Source: Caldifarciminota bacterium | Lineage (GTDB): Bacteria; Hydrothermota; Hydrothermia; B15-G9; WFZT01 | Direction: 5' to 3' | DNA length: 25,496 nucleotides | Assembly (NCBI GenBank): GCA_026986235.1 | Contig: JALSOY010000241.1 | Span: 1-25,496 of the forward strand | In this document: positions 22,081 to 25,496 of the stretch, one piece after another | Layout: each line of letters begins with the position of its first letter | Numbering within the stretch: position 1 is the stretch's first letter | Position numbers and translations under genes: made by a program | Notes under the pieces: model-generated | Told to the model about the DNA's origin: nothing | Databases searched by the model: none | The model's input: only the letters and a program-made list of their open reading frames with translations

Positions 22081-23301
22081 TCAGGGCAGATTAATTCCTA
22101 AATCCAACCCTGCCTTTAAGCCTCTGGTTGAATTGAAAATCCCCCTGTAAAAGGCAAATCCCGCATCTATACTGACCTTCAAGAGTCTTAGACCCACTCC
22201 CGTCGTGTAATAGTTACCTCTGTTCGTGAAAGCCATTCCAAATCTCACAGGCAAAAAGGGTATGTACCTCATTTCTGTGGCAAGTCCCAGTTTCCTCTCA
22301 CTGTAAATTTGTCCTGAACGATAGACAAAATCACCAAATACCCTGATTTTATCGCCGAACATGCGGCTCCCCAAACCCATTCTGAACTCCAGTGGAAGTT
22401 TTGAATAGAACGGCTCTGCTGGCTCAGTCCAGATTGTATCCTTGATAATCGTGTCCGGGTTGTCTATCAGTTCACCGATGGTGAAAGAATCAGAATGAAC
22501 CGTGAAGATCACCACGGAGTCCGATTCTGTCCACTTTACCTTCGCACCAATGTTCAGAATACTAATGCCAAAACTCCACCTGTCAGTTTCAAGGCCAAAT
22601 CCTATGTCAAACCCCACACCTGATCCACCCATAGAGGTGATTAAGCTCCCACTTCCATCTATGTAAATATAGTTTGTATCCGTACTTAAAGTAATATCGA
22701 GGTTTTCCAGTCTGGCATAGGCTATACCTCTAATTGCCTTGATACCCGCACCGAGGGAGAGCCTTTTTACCGGTCCGAACAGGTGAATACCAAAACTTTT
22801 ACTAAAAGCAAAATCGAGAGTAATATAGGCGGTTCCATAATTGTTGAGTTTTGTAAAGTGATAAACAGAACCGAGCTGGTTTCCATTCAATACAAGATCG
22901 AAGAGTTTCCCATAGAGGTTGGCGTCCAGATCTGCGAATCCCTCAAGGGAGATGGCGAATCCTGATGTTTTAAAGCCAAAAATGGACACCTCTCCCCTCC
23001 CTGCGGCTTTCAGTTTCGGTCCAATGCGACCCAGCAAATACCGTTTGTCTCCAGAGTCAAGGAGTTTACCTTCCTGGAAGTAATTGTTTATGTCGTTAAC
23101 GGAAAAGGCGCTGTTTCCAGCAAACAATCCGGCGTAGAGAATGTTGAAACAGGTTCCACGGGCTCTTGAAAATGAGAGCATTGCGGGATTGTAATAACCT
23201 GACTGAGGACCGGCGTCTTCGCCTGTAAGGGCTCCTGCAAGTCCAATTCCCCTTGCATTGTATCCGAAAAAGGCAATCGCTGCAAGGATTAAATTCAACA
23301 T
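22081..23301 (-). CDS. Outer-membrane beta-barrel protein, PorV/DUF5723-like
   Basis: The 406-residue product has a short N-terminal hydrophobic segment (LNLILAAIAFFGYNA). It is followed by ARGIGLAGALTGEDAGPQSG and YYNPAML, the N-terminal pattern of FadL/PorV-like and DUF5723 outer-membrane barrels. The rest alternates short amphipathic strands (GEVSIFGFKTSGFAISLEGF; VGFDIGFGLETDRWSFGISI), ending in GLDLGINLP. The signal peptide lacks the usual basic residues. GAGG lies only 2 nt before the ATG (23301) but 5 nt before a TTG at 23298, so the true start may be TTG. The gene lies 7 nt after the lipoprotein gene stop, so the two form an operon, perhaps a surface complex. Confidence 0.8.
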   Translation of the reverse strand: MLNLILAAIAFFGYNARGIGLAGALTGEDAGPQSGYYNPAMLSFSRARGTCFNILYAGLFAGNSAFSVNDINNYFQEGKLLDSGDKRYLLGRIGPKLKAAGRGEVSIFGFKTSGFAISLEGFADLDANLYGKLFDLVLNGNQLGSVYHFTKLNNYGTAYITLDFAFSKSFGIHLFGPVKRLSLGAGIKAIRGIAYARLENLDITLSTDTNYIYIDGSGSLITSMGGSGVGFDIGFGLETDRWSFGISILNIGAKVKWTESDSVVIFTVHSDSFTIGELIDNPDTIIKDTIWTEPAEPFYSKLPLEFRMGLGSRMFGDKIRVFGDFVYRSGQIYSERKLGLATEMRYIPFLPVRFGMAFTNRGNYYTTGVGLRLLKVSIDAGFAFYRGIFNSTRGLKAGLDLGINLP

Positions 23302-23308
23302 GACCTCA

Positions 23309-25243
23309 CTACTCTCCCATCCTTACCGTTATTTCTCCAAAAACATCTATTTTTATGTAGTCGGAAATTCTGACTGATATCGTGTCCGTTCCAGGTATGT
23401 AAATCTCCATCCATGAAGTTTGCTGATCCGCTCCGAAGATCAAAGCTTCGTCGTGGGTAAGACTGAAAACCAGCGTCGTATCCTTTTCCCCCGTTGCAAA
23501 TCCTGCCTCGTCGTGAGGTGCCGCTGGAATGGTAAAGTTTCTCATAAGTGTATCCCCTGCATCAGAGTACATGGTTAATCTGGCACCGAACCCTAAAGGA
23601 ATTCTGTTTCTTAATCTTATGTAAAGACTACCTCGGTTAAATCTATCAAGTATATCCTGGTCAACCTGGATGGAGTCAACGGATGTGTCTGAAACCATGG
23701 TATCCGGTCGGAAAATTACTCTGAATGGCGCATTCAATGTAAATGACCCGGTGATAAAGTCGTCCCTGTAGATTGATCCCCTTCCATCAATTACGGCATC
23801 ACCATCGATGATCACTCGCTGTGGAACTACGCTGAAGATACGCGAAAGGTCGAGGTTAATAGGTGTTACCACCGGGTTGTTGTGCCTGCCGGGATTCAAC
23901 TGTATTTCGAAGGTATCCGTTACAGTATCTTCAGCTCCTATATTTGTTATATACAGTTTAATCAAAGGCGCCAGATTCATCGTCTGACTGAGTTCCCCGG
24001 TGAGGTAAACCCTTGCAAGGCGGAAATTCAGTGTGTCAGGCAGATCGAGGGTGGTATCAATTTCCGGAATTTCTCGGTAAACAGAATCAAATGTGCCGGC
24101 CGCATACCTCAAGGCCACATCTTCTATTGATACATAAACATCGACTGAATCGTATCCCCGGATTTCCAACCACTGGGAATCTATAGTAGAGTTGACAGCA
24201 AAAGAAATTCCCGAGTCTCCAATTATTAGTTTCCTTCCCGCAAGGTTCATGTACATCGTCGTGGTTGAATCCGGTAAGATTCTCAAGGTGGTATCAAAAG
24301 GCATCCCGTTCGTGATCAGATTTTCACTTGACACCTCGATGGATTCATAGATGTCAAGTGGATTGTACAGGCTTATAGACAGTATCCCGGAGTCAAGTAC
24401 GACGGTATCTATGGACCCTTCCTCGAAATTCATGGTCACTCCGAATGTATCCGCTATGGAAAATCCTGGGAAATATGCCCGAGCACTGTCAACCACGATG
24501 GAATCCACAGAGACCCTTATGAAAAAGTTGTTCCTGGAGGAGACATATACACTGTCCCCTCCCGGTACCCCCATGTACTCAACGAGCCTTAAGGTGTTAG
24601 TCGTGTAAACATTAGACACCTCCAGCGTCGTGTCTATGTGTTCATAGGGAGAGATACTATCAATCTCTCCGTGGAAAATCAGGGTGGAATCACCGAAATC
24701 TCCAATACTGTAGATCCAGACGCTGTATGGAGAAATGGTAATCGGAAAGTTATTCTCAAATTGAATCCGGACAGAAGCGTAAGAGATGCTTGCCCAGTCG
24801 AGTTTTGTAAGCGTGTCCGTTGTATCGGTAACCGTGTCAGGTAAAATGGTGGGAAGAAGTATCCTGACAGAGTCGTTAACATGGTTGTTTATCGTATCCA
24901 GTATCGAATCAGGTAATGGAAAATCCTGCCAGCTTATCGTGATTCCCCGGGTAGTGAGATCTCTTACCACGAGTTTACCAAAACCCACCCTTACAGTGGT
25001 GTCCCTGTTCTCAATCCTGATGCTCTCAGCAGGGTAGATGGTATCTATGTCAGATGAGACAAAGAATGTCAGAAGGGAATCAGGCCCTACAATTATGTGA
25101 GTGGTGTCGTCCAGGAGGTCTTCTATTTTTACAGTGTCGTGAAGGATGGGGAATTGATATGTGGAGTACCAGTCTGGAACTCCGGGCTTTTTTATGCACG
25201 ATGTGAAAAGAACAACAACGCCAATTAAAAACAGCCTTTTCAT
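23309..25243 (-). CDS. Large beta-rich lipoprotein, function unknown
   Basis: From the ATG at 25243 the product has 644 residues. It opens with a clear lipoprotein signal, MKRLFLIGVVVLFTSC, with the lipidated cysteine at 16; the residue after it is isoleucine, not aspartate. Upstream GTG codons in frame (25270) would spoil the signal peptide. The mature chain starts KKPGVPDWYSTYQFPILHDT and is unusually rich in Asp, Thr, Ser and Val in strand-like segments (DTTVRVGFGKLVV; DSVDVYVSIEDVAL; TDTISVRISDYIKIDVFGE). This suggests several immunoglobulin-like beta domains. No catalytic motif is visible. Together with the downstream barrel gene it may make an outer-membrane or surface assembly. I do not recognise a named family. 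Confidence 0.85.
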   Translation of the reverse strand: MKRLFLIGVVVLFTSCIKKPGVPDWYSTYQFPILHDTVKIEDLLDDTTHIIVGPDSLLTFFVSSDIDTIYPAESIRIENRDTTVRVGFGKLVVRDLTTRGITISWQDFPLPDSILDTINNHVNDSVRILLPTILPDTVTDTTDTLTKLDWASISYASVRIQFENNFPITISPYSVWIYSIGDFGDSTLIFHGEIDSISPYEHIDTTLEVSNVYTTNTLRLVEYMGVPGGDSVYVSSRNNFFIRVSVDSIVVDSARAYFPGFSIADTFGVTMNFEEGSIDTVVLDSGILSISLYNPLDIYESIEVSSENLITNGMPFDTTLRILPDSTTTMYMNLAGRKLIIGDSGISFAVNSTIDSQWLEIRGYDSVDVYVSIEDVALRYAAGTFDSVYREIPEIDTTLDLPDTLNFRLARVYLTGELSQTMNLAPLIKLYITNIGAEDTVTDTFEIQLNPGRHNNPVVTPINLDLSRIFSVVPQRVIIDGDAVIDGRGSIYRDDFITGSFTLNAPFRVIFRPDTMVSDTSVDSIQVDQDILDRFNRGSLYIRLRNRIPLGFGARLTMYSDAGDTLMRNFTIPAAPHDEAGFATGEKDTTLVFSLTHDEALIFGADQQTSWMEIYIPGTDTISVRISDYIKIDVFGEITVRMGE

Positions 25244-25252
25244 GATGTTACA

Positions 25253-25282
25253 ATTATAAAAACTCACCACCCATAATTACAA
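25253..25282 (-). promoter_or_regulatory. Promoter of the lipoprotein-barrel operon
   Basis: A perfect -10 box TATAAT (25258-25253) is preceded, 18 nt upstream, by TTGTAA (25282-25277), a 4/6 match to the -35 consensus. The expected transcription start is about 25245-25247, only 2-4 nt before the ATG at 25243, and no Shine-Dalgarno sequence precedes that ATG. The mRNA is therefore predicted to be nearly leaderless. Confidence 0.6.
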
Positions 25283-25325
25283 GCAGTATATGCAGACTGT
25301 TCGGAAAAAGTGAGGGGCGAAATTA

Positions 25326-25352
25326 AAAATCCCCTTTTCCTGAAGGGATTTT
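25326..25352 (-). terminator. Terminator-like hairpin upstream of the lipoprotein operon
   Basis: AAAATCCC (25326-25333) pairs with GGGATTTT (25345-25352) around an 11-nt loop. On the minus strand the second arm runs into TTTTTAATTT, which is terminator-like. On the plus strand the T-run is shorter. It probably ends transcription of a minus-strand gene lying to the right. Confidence 0.5.
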
Positions 25353-25435
25353 ACGAGAAGAAATCCACCTCCTCCAGAAAGAAAGGGGTGTAAACCACCT
25401 AAATTCTCTTATGTTAGAGCCGGACTACAAAAGAT

Positions 25436-25495
25436 TTAAGTTATGACGCCCTGATCAACAAGTTCTCTCTGAGTGGCTCTGAAATTGTAAATTTT
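25436..25495 (-). CDS. Possible 3' end of a minus-strand gene (partial)
   Basis: The last bases of the window give an open minus-strand frame entering from the right edge. One frame reads KIYNFRATQRELVDQGVIT and stops at TAA 25438-25436; a neighbouring frame also ends nearby (ENLLIRAS, stop at 25443-25441). The fragment is too short to identify or to choose the frame with confidence. The terminator-like hairpin at 25326-25352 would suit its end. Between it and the promoter at 25282 I see no gene. Confidence 0.2.
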   Translation of the reverse strand, partial: KIYNFRATQRELVDQGVIT

Positions 25496-25496
25496 C

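Noticed and set aside
1..25496. CRISPR arrays, tRNA and rRNA genes
   Set aside because: No regularly spaced repeats and no tRNA- or rRNA-like stretches were seen. Intergenic spaces are almost all under 150 nt.

Overview
The window is the conserved str-S10-spc ribosomal supercluster of a Gram-negative (diderm), probably thermophilic bacterium, followed by an AT-rich accessory cassette and a block of cell-envelope genes. Arginine is written mostly as AGA/AGG, and lipoprotein and outer-membrane barrel genes are present. This fits an uncultured lineage near candidate division WOR-3 (Stahlbacteria/Hydrothermae) or another deep-branching diderm phylum. That placement is inference; no rRNA is present to settle it.

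Region 1 (1-1264) is the C-terminal third of rpoC, closed by a strong intrinsic terminator. Region 2 (1265-17457) holds a promoter-like element and then one nearly gapless plus-strand operon: rpsL-rpsG-EF-G-tuf-rpsJ-rplC-rplD-rplW-rplB-rpsS-rplV-rpsC-rplP-rpmC-rpsQ-rplN-rplX-rplE-rpsZ-rpsH-rplF-rplR-rpsE-rpmD-rplO-secY-adk-map-infA. Neighbours overlap or lie within about 20 nt, and I saw no internal terminator. The products assemble both ribosomal subunits, drive elongation and initiation, insert membrane proteins, trim N-terminal methionine and balance adenylates. The EF-G in the fusA slot is not canonical: its domain IV lacks the usual translocation-tip motifs and resembles the EF-G2/GFM2 (spdEFG2) class. 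The operon stops after infA; the usual rpmJ-rpsM-rpsK-rpsD-rpoA-rplQ segment is absent.

Region 3 (17458-20949) is a sharply more AT-rich minus-strand cassette of three unrecognised genes: a coiled-coil protein of 86 residues, a multi-pass membrane protein of 259 residues, and a protein of 785 residues with an HEILH zinc-protease-like motif and two C-terminal LGxxD units. It abuts infA tail to tail with 6 nt between stop codons. It is the best candidate here for an undescribed system.

Region 4 (20950-25282) is minus-strand and returns to the GC content of the first part. It holds a lipoprotein gene with a promoter that predicts an almost leaderless mRNA, an outer-membrane barrel gene 7 nt downstream, and an orphan TAXI-type TRAP solute receptor. 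The last ~200 bases hold a terminator-like hairpin and possibly the 3' end of another minus-strand gene.
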